64,000 nucleotides of DNA from Flagellimonas aequoris (lineage in GTDB: Bacteria; Bacteroidota; Bacteroidia; Flavobacteriales; Flavobacteriaceae), in assembly GCF_003584165.1 (NCBI RefSeq), contig NZ_QXFJ01000017.1, positions 1 through 64,000 of the forward strand, read 5' to 3'. This document shows, one piece after another, positions 9,071 through 19,045 of this stretch. The notes beneath the pieces were generated by a model. The model saw nothing but the letters and a program-made list of their open reading frames with translations. It had not been told where the DNA came from and did no database searches. Positions within the stretch are counted from its first letter, which is position 1, and the number at the start of each line of letters is the position of its first letter. The translations under genes were made by a program, and so were the position numbers.

Positions 9071-10414
9071 TCAATTCTCCCCAACATAAAAGGGAATATT
9101 GGCAGTTGCCGAATGATTGTTCCCATCATTTGCATAAACAAACAATCTATATGCACCTTTTTGACTTGGTGCAGCAAATTTCAAGGTAGTTCCAGATTCT
9201 TGTATGAACAATCCCTCAACACTTCTTGGGCGATCCTCATGATCCCCCCCTTCACCTTGACTTTGACTTTCCGGTAATATTTCCCAATGAAAATCCAAAT
9301 TATCACCATCTGGTTCTGTTAAGGAAAGTTGTGAAGCATATTCCTGACCTGCCTTTAAATGAACATTTTGTTGAGCCGTTTTTCCATCCAATACAAACGA
9401 AACAATTTTGGGGGATCGGTTTGCAGGCCATTGTCCGTTCCATATATAGTGCATCACATCTACTGCTTCCGTTTCATTTCCATTTTCCAAGAAAATGCCG
9501 TACCAAGTTGGAGTTCGTTCCTGTTTGTTCCCCCATAGAAAAACGTAGGAGCCCAAACACTTTTCTTGATCCACGGCAATACCATTTTGATACCTTTTCA
9601 AATAGTTATCGGCTTTGACCGTGGTATTTTCTTCCAAAGGAGCACCCCATTCCGTTTGGGGAACTTCCCAATGTCCGGTGGCCCCCCATTCCGTCACCAT
9701 GTAAGGCCCATCCCATTGATACTCTTGCAACAAGCGAGGCAAGCTGGGTAGGTCTCCGTACATCTGAATGGATAAAATGTCAATTTGGGGGCATTTTTGC
9801 TTAACGAAATCAATCTCCCGTTGTGATACCCCTGCCAAAGTGGTCGTAGTAGGGTGATTGCCATCAATCTGATGGATCATGTTTGCAATATCATTCACGG
9901 CATCCCATACTTTGGGATTGGTGTAATTCAAATTCAATTCATTTCCAATGCACCAAATTAGAAGGGCTGGATGATCCTTTAGGGACATGACCTCCTCACG
10001 GATCCGTTGTTTTTGAGCTTCCACCAGATCAGTATCGTTATAGTCGAATCCATGGCGTTCGCTACCCATTTCCAATCCCATGGTCACCATCAACCCATTT
10101 TTCTTGGCCTCATCCAATACTTCCTTTCCAGATTGTTGTCCATTGCCAGTACGCCAAGTCCTAAAACTATTTCCTCCATGCTCGGCCAAGGACTTTATGT
10201 TTCCAAATTCCAAACCGGCCCCATGAATAAAAAAAGGTTTCCCATTAACACTCAGGGAAAAACCGCCCTGTTTTTCAGTGACCGTTACGGATGAGGGACC
10301 CTCGGTTTCCCTTTTTGAACTGCTATTTACTATCTGTTCACTATGGACCTTTTCTTTACAACCCAGAAACAGAGCCATAAGGGCCAGGACTGGCAAAAGT
10401 TGCTTCATGTTCAT
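9071..10414 (-). CDS. Clan GH-A (GH2/GH158-like) glycoside hydrolase lipoprotein of the beta-glucan locus
   Basis: The start is set at 10414 (MNMKQLLP) because a lipoprotein signal peptide follows (LALMALFLGC); the frame is open further upstream but that part has no signal features. The body is a TIM-barrel of the GH2 C-terminal type, with the acid/base motif IGNEL (Glu about 159) and a nucleophile motif VTEWGA (Glu about 242), 83 residues apart. A C-terminal Ig-like domain begins near residue 330 (NRSPKIVSFVLDG). The GH2 N-terminal jelly roll is missing, so ordinary GH2 is unlikely. Position beside GH16 and the Glu spacing suggest a GH158-like endo-beta-1,3-glucanase, but family assignment needs a profile search. 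It is the last gene of the glucan operon, 68 bp after GH16. Confidence 0.75.
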   Translation of the reverse strand: MNMKQLLPVLALMALFLGCKEKVHSEQIVNSSSKRETEGPSSVTVTEKQGGFSLSVNGKPFFIHGAGLEFGNIKSLAEHGGNSFRTWRTGNGQQSGKEVLDEAKKNGLMVTMGLEMGSERHGFDYNDTDLVEAQKQRIREEVMSLKDHPALLIWCIGNELNLNYTNPKVWDAVNDIANMIHQIDGNHPTTTTLAGVSQREIDFVKQKCPQIDILSIQMYGDLPSLPRLLQEYQWDGPYMVTEWGATGHWEVPQTEWGAPLEENTTVKADNYLKRYQNGIAVDQEKCLGSYVFLWGNKQERTPTWYGIFLENGNETEAVDVMHYIWNGQWPANRSPKIVSFVLDGKTAQQNVHLKAGQEYASQLSLTEPDGDNLDFHWEILPESQSQGEGGDHEDRPRSVEGLFIQESGTTLKFAAPSQKGAYRLFVYANDGNNHSATANIPFYVGEN

Positions 10415-10482
10415 TATAAATCCCTTAAAAATTATGGTAACACAATAGGGGTACAATTCATTGGCCCTCATAAAGAATCCGA

Positions 10483-12168
10483 TTATTGATACACCCTGAT
10501 ATAGTCAACTTCCAATGTTGATGAAACGAACGAAGGATCTATGGCCCCCCCAAAATTACCTCCCATGGCCACATTCAAAATCAAGAAAAAGTCTTTATCG
10601 AACGGACGGTTTGCATCATTGGAAAGGGTACCGTATTCCACATCGTCTACCAAGAATGTAATTTCTGTTTCAGTCCAAATAACACTGTACACATGAAAAT
10701 CATCGGAAACACCGCTGATGGTAGTTGTAACACTTCTGGAATTGCCCGCAAAATTTAAAGGGTCGTGGGTGGTCCCTACGATCACATCTTGGTTGTTGCC
10801 CACATGTTCCATGATATCAATTTCACCGGCGGCCGGCCAACTATTGGTTTCAAAATCCGCACCCAGCATCCAAATGGCCGGCCAAGTACCCCCACCTGTT
10901 GGCAATTTGGCCCTTGCATCGACCCTACCATACTGAAATTCAAAATTTTGATAGGTTTGGATTCGGGACGAGGTGTAACCACTACCATTAAAACTTTCTG
11001 CTTTTGCCGTAATCTTGAGCAGACCATTTTCCTGGATGATGTTTTCAGGACGATCGGTATAGTATTGTAACTCGTTGTTGCCCCAGCCATTGTCCCCTGT
11101 GCCCAAATCATAGTTCCAAATGGAAGGGTCCGGTGCACCATCTACATTAAACTCTTCTGACCAAACCAAGGTATCAAAATTGGCTTCAGAACCGCCATCA
11201 CCCTGTTCGCTTACCGGGGTGGTAGAGAATTTAAGATACCAAGCCAAATTGGGATCATTACCATCTATAGCCCTTACATACATGGAAGTAGCCGTGATAT
11301 TGAGAATTTCATAGGTTGAGGTGCTGATGTAGTATCCCATAAAGCCATCATTGGTGAAATTCATAACCGTACCCCTTGCACTGAATGCCGGATCTGGAAC
11401 CTGGGACCAGTCTACCGTTGTAGGAGATAAAGATACACTGCTCACTCCCGAAGTATCAAAATCAAAACAGGCATCTTCGGCACCCGGGCCGCCAACCACA
11501 TCTTGGTGCCCGACATTAAAGAACGTGGCTCCTTTGTTATCCTGCACATAGGTCAACTGGTTTCCTGTTGCATTCAATGAAAATGTAAGCTCGTCATCGC
11601 AAAAACAGGAACTGGCCTCCAAATCACACTTTTCAAAAGGATTGGCAGAATAGAAGGCTGGATACCAAAATTGATCGGGCAAAAAGGCGAAAGTTGCCCC
11701 CACCCCAAGATGACCGGGCTCCACAGCGGCCAAATACCAAGTTTTGGATGATGGAGAAACAACCGTTCCTTCATCATTCAATTCCCCGCCCGTCAATAAT
11801 TCCATGGCTTCATAATCAGAGAAATCACTTTCAACAGCCACTTGATATGATGCCGATGAACTTACCCCACCAGTACCATAAGCCACTACGGAATAGTTAT
11901 AAGTATTCAATCCCACCAAAGTAAATCGTTTGGTAACGGTTCCATTGGGCGAAACCTGAACGTCTCCATCACTGAATTTGAAGGTATAGGATATTGCGTT
12001 GTCCGCACTGGCAGTAAACACCACTATTCCAGAACCATCGGTACTTACCTGTGTTGAAACCGATAAATTAGACGGCACCACAATGAGATCCAAGGTAGGT
12101 TCTTCCTCCTGGCATCCTATAATGATAAGAGCGATTGCCCATGTTAGTGCTAATATGGCCTTTTTCAT
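10483..12168 (-). CDS. GH16 laminarinase-type endo-beta-1,3-glucanase, surface lipoprotein
   Basis: The protein has 561 residues with a lipoprotein signal (ALIIIGC, then acidic EEE, typical of surface export in Bacteroidota). Order: a PKD-like domain (about 25-115), a ~170-residue middle module (about 130-310), and a GH16 catalytic domain (about 325-561). The catalytic motif EIDIMEH has Glu449, Asp451 and Glu454, the GH16 nucleophile/helper/acid-base set. The DGAPDPSIWNYDLG and YYTDRPEN segments resemble laminarinases. The middle module contains TWYLAAVEPGHLGVG and is related to the triple repeat of the adjacent binding protein. The enzyme probably cleaves beta-1,3-glucan at the cell surface for the SusCD pair. 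The gene starts 12 bp after the binding-protein stop. Confidence 0.92.
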   Translation of the reverse strand: MKKAILALTWAIALIIIGCQEEEPTLDLIVVPSNLSVSTQVSTDGSGIVVFTASADNAISYTFKFSDGDVQVSPNGTVTKRFTLVGLNTYNYSVVAYGTGGVSSSASYQVAVESDFSDYEAMELLTGGELNDEGTVVSPSSKTWYLAAVEPGHLGVGATFAFLPDQFWYPAFYSANPFEKCDLEASSCFCDDELTFSLNATGNQLTYVQDNKGATFFNVGHQDVVGGPGAEDACFDFDTSGVSSVSLSPTTVDWSQVPDPAFSARGTVMNFTNDGFMGYYISTSTYEILNITATSMYVRAIDGNDPNLAWYLKFSTTPVSEQGDGGSEANFDTLVWSEEFNVDGAPDPSIWNYDLGTGDNGWGNNELQYYTDRPENIIQENGLLKITAKAESFNGSGYTSSRIQTYQNFEFQYGRVDARAKLPTGGGTWPAIWMLGADFETNSWPAAGEIDIMEHVGNNQDVIVGTTHDPLNFAGNSRSVTTTISGVSDDFHVYSVIWTETEITFLVDDVEYGTLSNDANRPFDKDFFLILNVAMGGNFGGAIDPSFVSSTLEVDYIRVYQ

Positions 12169-12180
12169 TTCCTTAGATTT

Positions 12181-14262
12181 TTAATCTTTTATCAACTTAT
12201 ATTGCCAAAATACCCCAGCTCCTGATTCAATGATTACGTTCATGGTAGTATCATTATCGGTCAATGTTACCGTGTAAGTAATGGAATCCGGAAGGGCCAC
12301 ATTGGGAAGCTCCCCTGCATTTACCGCCTTTGGGAGTCCAATATAAGCTCCGGCTCCATTAATGGTCAATGTACCCGCATTGGCCTCATATGCAAAGGTT
12401 GCAGCAGCAGATCCATCATGGGGAGCAACGGGTGTTCCACAAGCGTCGGAACCACCTTGCCAGCCTTCAATCCAAGTATCGGCACCCAAAACGTTCATAA
12501 AAGAACCATCGCCACCGAACACATAGGTATCATCAAAATAACAGGCCCTTGTGGTCACCCCTGCTTCATCTATGGCAAACCAACTGATATCGCCAGGTGC
12601 AGGACCTACACCCAATGAACCTGCTTCAGGGGCCATTCTCCAAGTACCTTCCAATGGGGAAGGAGTGTCTTTAATCAGTTTATATTGCCAGAAAACGCCT
12701 GCTCCCGACTCAATGATTACGTTCATGGTGTTATTGTTGTCCGATAAAGTAACATTGTAAGTGATGGAAGTAGGCACCGCCACATTGGGAAGTTCTCCCG
12801 CATTCACTGCTTTGGGAAGCCCAATATAAGCTCCGGTACCATTAATGGTCAATGTACCAGCGCCTGCATCATAAACATAGGTTGCGGGAGCCGAACCATC
12901 ATGTGGCGCGACCGGCACTCCACAGGCATCCGAACCTCCTTGCCATCCTTCGATCCACGTTTCCGAACCTAGCACGTTTGCAAACGAACCACCTTCACCA
13001 AAAACATAAGTATCATCAAAATAACAGGCCCTTGTGGTCACTCCTGCTTCATCAATGGCAAACCAACTGATATCCCCGGGGGCAGGACCTACACCCAATG
13101 AACCCGCTTCTGGGGCCATGCGCCATGTTCCTGCCAATGAAACAGGTGGAACACTTCTCAACAGTTTATACTGCCAGAACACACCGGTGCCGGATTCAAT
13201 GAACACACTCAACGTATTGTTGTCCACAAGGGAAACATTATAGGTAATGGATGATGGTACTGCCACGTTTGGAAGTTCCCCTTCATTCACTGCCTTAGGA
13301 AGACCAATATAGGCTCCAGTACCGTTAATGGTCACTGTACCTGCCACACCATCAACTGTGTAGGTCGCAGGTGCGGAGCCATCATGCGGTGCAACGGGAG
13401 CCCCACAGGCATCTGAGCCTCCTTGCCATCCCTCAATCCAGGATTCAGCACCAAGGCTGTTCACAAAAGTACCATCCTGATTAAAGGTATAGGTATCATC
13501 AAAATAACAGGCCCTTGTGGTCACTCCAGCCTCATCAATGGCAAACCAACTGATATCCCCGGGAGCAGGGCCCACACCAAGTGAGCCTGCTTCTGGAGCC
13601 ATTACCCAGGTTCCGATCAAATCCTCAGTGGTGATGGTCACCGGATCTTTTATGTTAATGGTCTGTGTTGTTTCTACAGTAACAGCGCTTACCCCACGTG
13701 CAACCACTCTTACTTCGTAGTCGCCCGCTGAGGCATAAACGTGATTTACGGTTTCCCCATTCATGATGGTCGTCGGTTCCTCATCCTCAACATCGCCAAA
13801 ATACACATCAAAAACAGTAGCATTGGCTGCCGTTGGCGCAACCGTAACTTCATAGGAATTTGTGGCGGAAACGGTCACATCCACGTTCAAATCACTGGGT
13901 GGTGTAAACGAAATGATCACTATCCTACTCAACTCGCTGGTAAGACCTGTTGGACCCACCCCGATTATTTTCAGGGTGAATTCGCCCTCCCCATACGTAT
14001 GGGTAACCATCTCCCCCGGAGCGGCTTCGGTGGCGTCCTCGTCCTCGGTATCCCCAAAATATATTTGGAATACAGAGGCTCCTTCCCCTGTTGGAGTCAC
14101 AGAAACGGTCCCTGTGTCATCATTAGAAATATCGAAGATGGCACTTAGGTTTGTAGGCGCGGAGATATCCTGAAAAACATAGGATTGTTCCTTATCGTCT
14201 TCGCAAGAACCAAGCATGCCAAGCACTAGAAAAAGTACTGTTAGGTGTTTAAAATATTTCAT
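12181..14262 (-). CDS. Surface glycan-binding lipoprotein with two PKD-like domains and three tandem repeats
   Basis: The protein has 693 residues. Its lipoprotein signal (LGMLGSC) is followed by EDDKE, an acidic surface-export signal. Two PKD/Ig-like domains (about 35-210) precede three ~155-residue repeats, each opening with MAPEAGSLGVGPAPGDISWF and ending with FWQYKL. The repeats keep conserved Trp and Cys residues (CYFDDTY, WIEGWQGGSDAC, GAYIGLPKAVN). No catalytic motif is recognised. Position between SusD and GH16, a surface lipoprotein signal and multivalent repeats fit a SusE/F-like glycan-binding protein for laminarin. A ligand-binding role for the repeat is inferred; one diverged copy sits inside the GH16 enzyme next door. 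Confidence 0.82.
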   Translation of the reverse strand: MKYFKHLTVLFLVLGMLGSCEDDKEQSYVFQDISAPTNLSAIFDISNDDTGTVSVTPTGEGASVFQIYFGDTEDEDATEAAPGEMVTHTYGEGEFTLKIIGVGPTGLTSELSRIVIISFTPPSDLNVDVTVSATNSYEVTVAPTAANATVFDVYFGDVEDEEPTTIMNGETVNHVYASAGDYEVRVVARGVSAVTVETTQTINIKDPVTITTEDLIGTWVMAPEAGSLGVGPAPGDISWFAIDEAGVTTRACYFDDTYTFNQDGTFVNSLGAESWIEGWQGGSDACGAPVAPHDGSAPATYTVDGVAGTVTINGTGAYIGLPKAVNEGELPNVAVPSSITYNVSLVDNNTLSVFIESGTGVFWQYKLLRSVPPVSLAGTWRMAPEAGSLGVGPAPGDISWFAIDEAGVTTRACYFDDTYVFGEGGSFANVLGSETWIEGWQGGSDACGVPVAPHDGSAPATYVYDAGAGTLTINGTGAYIGLPKAVNAGELPNVAVPTSITYNVTLSDNNNTMNVIIESGAGVFWQYKLIKDTPSPLEGTWRMAPEAGSLGVGPAPGDISWFAIDEAGVTTRACYFDDTYVFGGDGSFMNVLGADTWIEGWQGGSDACGTPVAPHDGSAAATFAYEANAGTLTINGAGAYIGLPKAVNAGELPNVALPDSITYTVTLTDNDTTMNVIIESGAGVFWQYKLIKD
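12184..13623 (-). repeat. Three ~480-bp direct repeats inside the glycan-binding protein gene
   Basis: Units lie at about 13153-13623, 12670-13143 and 12184-12655. The block TAACAGGCCCTTGTGGTCAC recurs unchanged at the same point of each unit, and long stretches are near-identical at DNA level. The copies appear recently duplicated and could recombine or collapse in short-read assembly. Confidence 0.9.
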
Positions 14263-14282
14263 ATTTCAAAGTTTAATTTTTA

Positions 14283-15734
14283 TTAATACCCAGGGTTTTG
14301 TTGCCAGCGGTTCCCGGCCAATTCAATTTCTATGGATGGGATGGGAAACAATTCATTTTTTCCGACCTGGAAGCCATCTATCTCAGTGGCGGCCCTACCC
14401 GTTCTTACCAAATCAAAGAAGCGATGACCTTCCCCAACCAACTCCACTCTTCTTTCTTGATATATGGCTGTTGTCAGTGCGTTTCCAGTACCAGTAGCAT
14501 CGGGAAGACCAGCCCTGTTCCGTACCTCATTCAGATACAGTAATGCAGTATCATCGTCTATTCCTCCCCTGTTTAGGGCTTCGGCAGCCATGAGCAGCAC
14601 ATCTGCGTAGCGGATAGCGCGATAATTATTCGGGTTGGTCAAATTGGCATCTCCCGTGTTCAGGTCTCCTTTTCTGGCGATGTATTTTCTATTATAATAT
14701 CCAGTATGTTCAAATCCTTCATTGTAGGAAACTCCAGTATTCGATGCTGCCCAAGCTTCTATATCCAGAATGGCCACATCCCTTCTTAGGTCCCCATCCT
14801 CAAAGGCATCATATGCTTCCTGGGTCGGTACGTTAAAGCTAAAACCAGATTCAAAAACGGGCCCTGTATAGTTTCGGATACCATTGAAACCTACTGCAAC
14901 GTTTCCTTCGCTACACTGTAGACAACCAAACCCTGCTCCTTCTACATCGGTATACTGTACTTCAAAGACGGACTCTATATTATTCTCGTTATCGTTTTCG
15001 AACATGGTACTGTAATCTTCCAAAAGGTCATAGTTTTTTGAGTTGATAACCTCCTGCAGCACCGCAGCCGATTCTTCAAATTTCTCCTGGTAGAGATACA
15101 CCTTACCCAAGAGAGCCTGTGCGGCACCCTTCGTGGCCCTTCCTACCTCAGATTGAACCTCTGGAAGATTGGACGCGGCATAAATGAGGTCTTGCTCAAT
15201 TTGCGCGTACACTTTAGAAGCCGGAGTCCTTTCCACTACGTTCTGGTCTCCGAACAACAGCCGTTGGTCCACGGCCAAGGGCACGTCACCAAACCATTTC
15301 ACCAATTCAAAATAGTAATACGCTCTCAGAAAAGTTGCCTCGGCAAGTACTACATTTTTGTTTGGAAAATCTGTTTTGTCCTTAAATTCCAACACATAAT
15401 TGGCCCGATTTACCCCAGCGAACATCCAACTCCAAATATCCCTTAACTGTTGGTTCACAGGAGTGTGTGTCATATTATCCACTTCTTGGATTCCAGGGAC
15501 ATCCGTGGCGCTTTCACCACCGGCCAAAGTGTTATCGGAAGCAATTTCTCCCAACATGACATTCAAATAGGTAGACTGCAACATATCGTATGCGGCAATT
15601 AGGGCACTTTGGTAATCCTCCTCGGAATTGAAGAAGTTTTCGGTATCCTCATTGAACGAATCCACATCAACAAAGCTGTCTGTACAAGCCCATAAGATCA
15701 GGCTCAATAGCAGTACAACAAGACTATTTTTCAT
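14283..15734 (-). CDS. SusD/RagB-family nutrient-binding outer-membrane lipoprotein
   Basis: The start is placed at 15734 (MKNSLVVL) since a lipoprotein signal follows (SLILWAC). The mature protein opens DSFVDVDSFNEDTENFFNSEEDYQSALIAAYDML and has SusD features throughout: NRANYVLE, EATFLRAYYYFELVKWFGDVPLAVD, LGKVYLYQEKF and a C-terminal YADVLLMAAEALNR/YLNEVRNRAGLP block. Such proteins are alpha-helical TPR-like lids over the SusC barrel that capture oligosaccharides. It directly follows SusC and precedes the glycan-binding lipoprotein. The substrate, inferred from GH16, is a beta-1,3-glucan oligosaccharide. Confidence 0.95.
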   Translation of the reverse strand: MKNSLVVLLLSLILWACTDSFVDVDSFNEDTENFFNSEEDYQSALIAAYDMLQSTYLNVMLGEIASDNTLAGGESATDVPGIQEVDNMTHTPVNQQLRDIWSWMFAGVNRANYVLEFKDKTDFPNKNVVLAEATFLRAYYYFELVKWFGDVPLAVDQRLLFGDQNVVERTPASKVYAQIEQDLIYAASNLPEVQSEVGRATKGAAQALLGKVYLYQEKFEESAAVLQEVINSKNYDLLEDYSTMFENDNENNIESVFEVQYTDVEGAGFGCLQCSEGNVAVGFNGIRNYTGPVFESGFSFNVPTQEAYDAFEDGDLRRDVAILDIEAWAASNTGVSYNEGFEHTGYYNRKYIARKGDLNTGDANLTNPNNYRAIRYADVLLMAAEALNRGGIDDDTALLYLNEVRNRAGLPDATGTGNALTTAIYQERRVELVGEGHRFFDLVRTGRAATEIDGFQVGKNELFPIPSIEIELAGNRWQQNPGY

Positions 15735-15771
15735 GACTAATATTTTAGATTTGCTCATCATTTTTATCCCA

Positions 15772-18700
15772 TTAAAATTTTAGGTTCACTCCCAATAAAT
15801 AGGTTCTGGGTACCGGATAAAATCCTTGGTCTATACCTGCACCTATCGGTGCCCCGGAGGAAGCACTTGGGTCGTACCCGCGATATTTGGTAAAAGTGTA
15901 AATGTTATTGACAGAAACATAAACCCGGAGCTTATCGGCACCGAAACGATCCATAAAATCATTGGAAAATGTATAGCCCAATTGTGCATTTTGTAGCCGG
16001 ACAAAAGAGCCATCCTCAACATAAAAATCAGAAAACAACGTATTGGAAGTGGCCCCAGTGGTTACCCTTGGATAGGTATTGGTCGATCCTTCACCCGTCC
16101 AACGATTGAGTGCATAAACAGATTTATTCACCAAGGGTTGATTCCGTTCATAATTCCTCACAATTTCATTCCCTATGGATGCAAAGGCGTACGTGCCAAA
16201 GTCGAAGTTTTTATAGGTTATGGACAAATTCAGCCCCATTGTCGCATCAGGAATGGGATTTCCAATGTCTACACGGTCGTCGGAATCAATGACATTGTCC
16301 CCATTTTGATCCACAAAACGCAAATCGCCGGGAGCAGCATTCGCTTGGGTCGCATGGGCATCCACTTCGCCTTGGTTTTGAAAAACACCATCGGTTTCCA
16401 AACCAAAGAAATAGCCAATAGGTTTTCCTGCTTCCATCCTAGCCGGTGGGTCTTGCCCAACACCGAAGCCCCCTCCTTGCAGAAAGCCCGCTTCATTGTT
16501 TACCTCGGTCACCTCATTTTCCAAAAGGGTCACATTATAGTTGACCCCCAATGAAAAATCCTCTGATGGGCTGTACTTGTATCCAATGGCAAATTCGATT
16601 CCCTTGTTCACTACGGTTCCTCCATTGACGATTGGGGCCTGTGCCCCCGGTGCCGAAGCCCCCAAAATTCCTGATACTTGGGGCTGCAAAAGCAAGCCAT
16701 CGGTTGTTTTGTTGAAATAATCCGCGGTAATATCAATGGCATCATTGAAAAGACGAAGATCAAGACCGATATCATAGGTTTTTTGTTCTTCCCATTGAAT
16801 GGCGGGATTGGGCAGTACTCCCACTGCTTGACCAAATACCAATTCACCATTCAGCACATAGGCAGCCTCTCCTCCCAATACACCCCTAAAACCGTTGGAA
16901 GCAATTCTGTCGTTACCCAAAATTCCGTAGCTACCTCTCAATTTTAAAAAGTTGATGGTCTTGTTTTCCTTCAAAAAATTCTCATCTGAAGCAATCCAAC
17001 CTACAGAACCAGAGGGAAAATACCCGAATCGGTTTTCTGGACCGAACTTGGTGGAACCATCCCTTCTGATAACCCCTGAAAAAAGATATTTTCCTTTGTA
17101 GTCATATTGAACCCGAGCAAAATATGAAAGGAGGCGTTCATCGAACTTGCCACTCAATCCACTGTCGACCAATCCATTTCTTTGATCAACGGTGTTGGCA
17201 ATATCAGCTTCGGGAAAAGAGACTTCATTTTCGAAGAATCCTGTAGTGGTTCCCGAAAAAAGTCCTGTGGTCCTAAAAACCGAGGTTCCTAGGGTCACTT
17301 GAAAATTATGGTCCCCATTCAGGGTTTTGGTATAATTCAGGAAAGCATCAAAAGTGTAATCCCTGAAAAGATCCTTGTTCACTGCCAATGAGTTTCGACC
17401 AATATTGTTGAACACCTTCCCTGAACCGTAAAAAACCGTAGGTGAAAAATTCCTTCCCTGTACTTCTGCATAATTGAACTGTAAACTCGTTTCTACCGTA
17501 AAATCCTCCAAAAACTTATAATTGAGCGCAAACTTTCCGCTCAATCGGTCCACTTTGTTTGCATTGAAGGTGTTAGCTACCTGAGCTATCGGATTTATCA
17601 CTTCATTGCCCAGACCTTCGGCCAATGTATAGTCGCCATTGGCGTCCCTCACCGAAAAAGTCGGTGCATTGTTCAAGGCATTAAATAGGACTGAACCTAT
17701 AGCATTTTCGGACAGGGTTTTTCTTTCGGTCCCTGTGTACAACAAATTGGCGGTCAACTTGAGATTTTCTAATAAATCCGTATTAAAATTGACCCGCGTG
17801 GTATATCTTTTGAAATTGGCCTTGTTCCCACCTACAATACCATCTTGTGTTAAAAGTGAAGCTCCAAAGGAATAGGTGGATTTTTCACTTCCCCCATTGA
17901 TGGTCAAATTATGGTTGAAGATCGGGGCATTTTGAAAGACCTCATCTTGCCAGTCGGTCCCTGTACCCAATCCAGCAAAGTTGGGATAAGGGTTGGGCTG
18001 GCCATTGGCTGCGAAAGCCTCGTTGATCAAAACGGCATATTCGGTAGCGTTCAATACGGGAATGGTCCTGGAGGTTTGTTGAAAGCCACCGTAGGCATCA
18101 TAACTAAACTTAAGTTCCGAGTTTTTACGACCGGTCTTGGTTGTGATCAATACAACACCATTTGCAGCCCTTACCCCATAAATTCCCGCGGTGGCATCTT
18201 TCAATACATTTATGCTTTCTATATCTCCGGGGTTGAGCACACTGAGGTCTTCTATTACGTTGCCATCGACCAATATCAAAGGTCTATTGTCCCCGTTGGT
18301 GGAGATTCCCCTGATCCTGATATTGGAACCACTACCTGGTGACCCGGATTCTGAAGTAATGTTGACCCCCGAAATTTGGCCTTGAAGGGCTTGCTCGATC
18401 CTTGTTGGATTCAGTTCCTCAATGGTCTGTGACCCAACGACCGCAACTGCGCCTGTCACTTCCTTTTTAGTCTGGGTGCCATATCCAATGACCACAACCT
18501 CATCCAGAGCACTGACGTCTTCTTGCATGTAAACTGTGATGGCGTTAAGATTACGTATTTCAATTTCAGTGGTCTTGAAACTGATGTAGGAGAAAACCAG
18601 AACATCCCCTATGCCAACATTGGAAAGGGAAAAGTTACCATCAAAGTCGGTTGTGGTTCCGTTGGAGGTATTTTTCACCACAACATTAACTCCGGGAAGT

Positions 18701-18807
18701 GGTTCATTGGTAGACTGATCGTATACCATACCCGTTATGGTGGAATTTTGGCCGTATGTGAAACTTATTGCTAATAGCAAAAACAGAATAGATAGGATAT
18801 GCTTCAT
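15772..18807 (-). CDS. SusC/RagA-family TonB-dependent oligosaccharide transporter
   Basis: The start is set at 18807 (MKHILSILF) in front of a Sec signal ending TYGQ. A carboxypeptidase-D-like domain follows (GMVYDQSTNEPLPGVNVVVK), then the TonB-box region DEVVVIGYGTQ, the plug (LQGQISGVNI, RIRGISTNGDNRPLILVDG, VLKDATAGIYGVRAANGVV) and a 22-strand barrel ending in the aromatic TYLLGVNLKF. It takes up oligosaccharides across the outer membrane together with the next gene, a SusD 37 bp downstream. There is no N-terminal STN domain, so sigma/anti-sigma signalling is not expected; the sensor gene just upstream is the likelier control. Confidence 0.96.
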   Translation of the reverse strand: MKHILSILFLLLAISFTYGQNSTITGMVYDQSTNEPLPGVNVVVKNTSNGTTTDFDGNFSLSNVGIGDVLVFSYISFKTTEIEIRNLNAITVYMQEDVSALDEVVVIGYGTQTKKEVTGAVAVVGSQTIEELNPTRIEQALQGQISGVNITSESGSPGSGSNIRIRGISTNGDNRPLILVDGNVIEDLSVLNPGDIESINVLKDATAGIYGVRAANGVVLITTKTGRKNSELKFSYDAYGGFQQTSRTIPVLNATEYAVLINEAFAANGQPNPYPNFAGLGTGTDWQDEVFQNAPIFNHNLTINGGSEKSTYSFGASLLTQDGIVGGNKANFKRYTTRVNFNTDLLENLKLTANLLYTGTERKTLSENAIGSVLFNALNNAPTFSVRDANGDYTLAEGLGNEVINPIAQVANTFNANKVDRLSGKFALNYKFLEDFTVETSLQFNYAEVQGRNFSPTVFYGSGKVFNNIGRNSLAVNKDLFRDYTFDAFLNYTKTLNGDHNFQVTLGTSVFRTTGLFSGTTTGFFENEVSFPEADIANTVDQRNGLVDSGLSGKFDERLLSYFARVQYDYKGKYLFSGVIRRDGSTKFGPENRFGYFPSGSVGWIASDENFLKENKTINFLKLRGSYGILGNDRIASNGFRGVLGGEAAYVLNGELVFGQAVGVLPNPAIQWEEQKTYDIGLDLRLFNDAIDITADYFNKTTDGLLLQPQVSGILGASAPGAQAPIVNGGTVVNKGIEFAIGYKYSPSEDFSLGVNYNVTLLENEVTEVNNEAGFLQGGGFGVGQDPPARMEAGKPIGYFFGLETDGVFQNQGEVDAHATQANAAPGDLRFVDQNGDNVIDSDDRVDIGNPIPDATMGLNLSITYKNFDFGTYAFASIGNEIVRNYERNQPLVNKSVYALNRWTGEGSTNTYPRVTTGATSNTLFSDFYVEDGSFVRLQNAQLGYTFSNDFMDRFGADKLRVYVSVNNIYTFTKYRGYDPSASSGAPIGAGIDQGFYPVPRTYLLGVNLKF

Positions 18808-19045
18808 CTGTAGAGTAATTAGAAGCTGCAACCTATCCCTAAAATTTTAAGATGCCATAAAAATCACCTCAACAAAAAATATACATTATTAAAAAAAAGC
18901 ATGTAAAATTACATTATCATCAAGAAAAGCCCTATTTAATCAGCTATTTCAGAATAACAGCACTGTTGTATAATTTTAAGAATAACTTAAGATTTTGGTT
19001 CTTGTATAGGTAATGTTGTGGTAAACTGAACATTTGTATTGTTTT

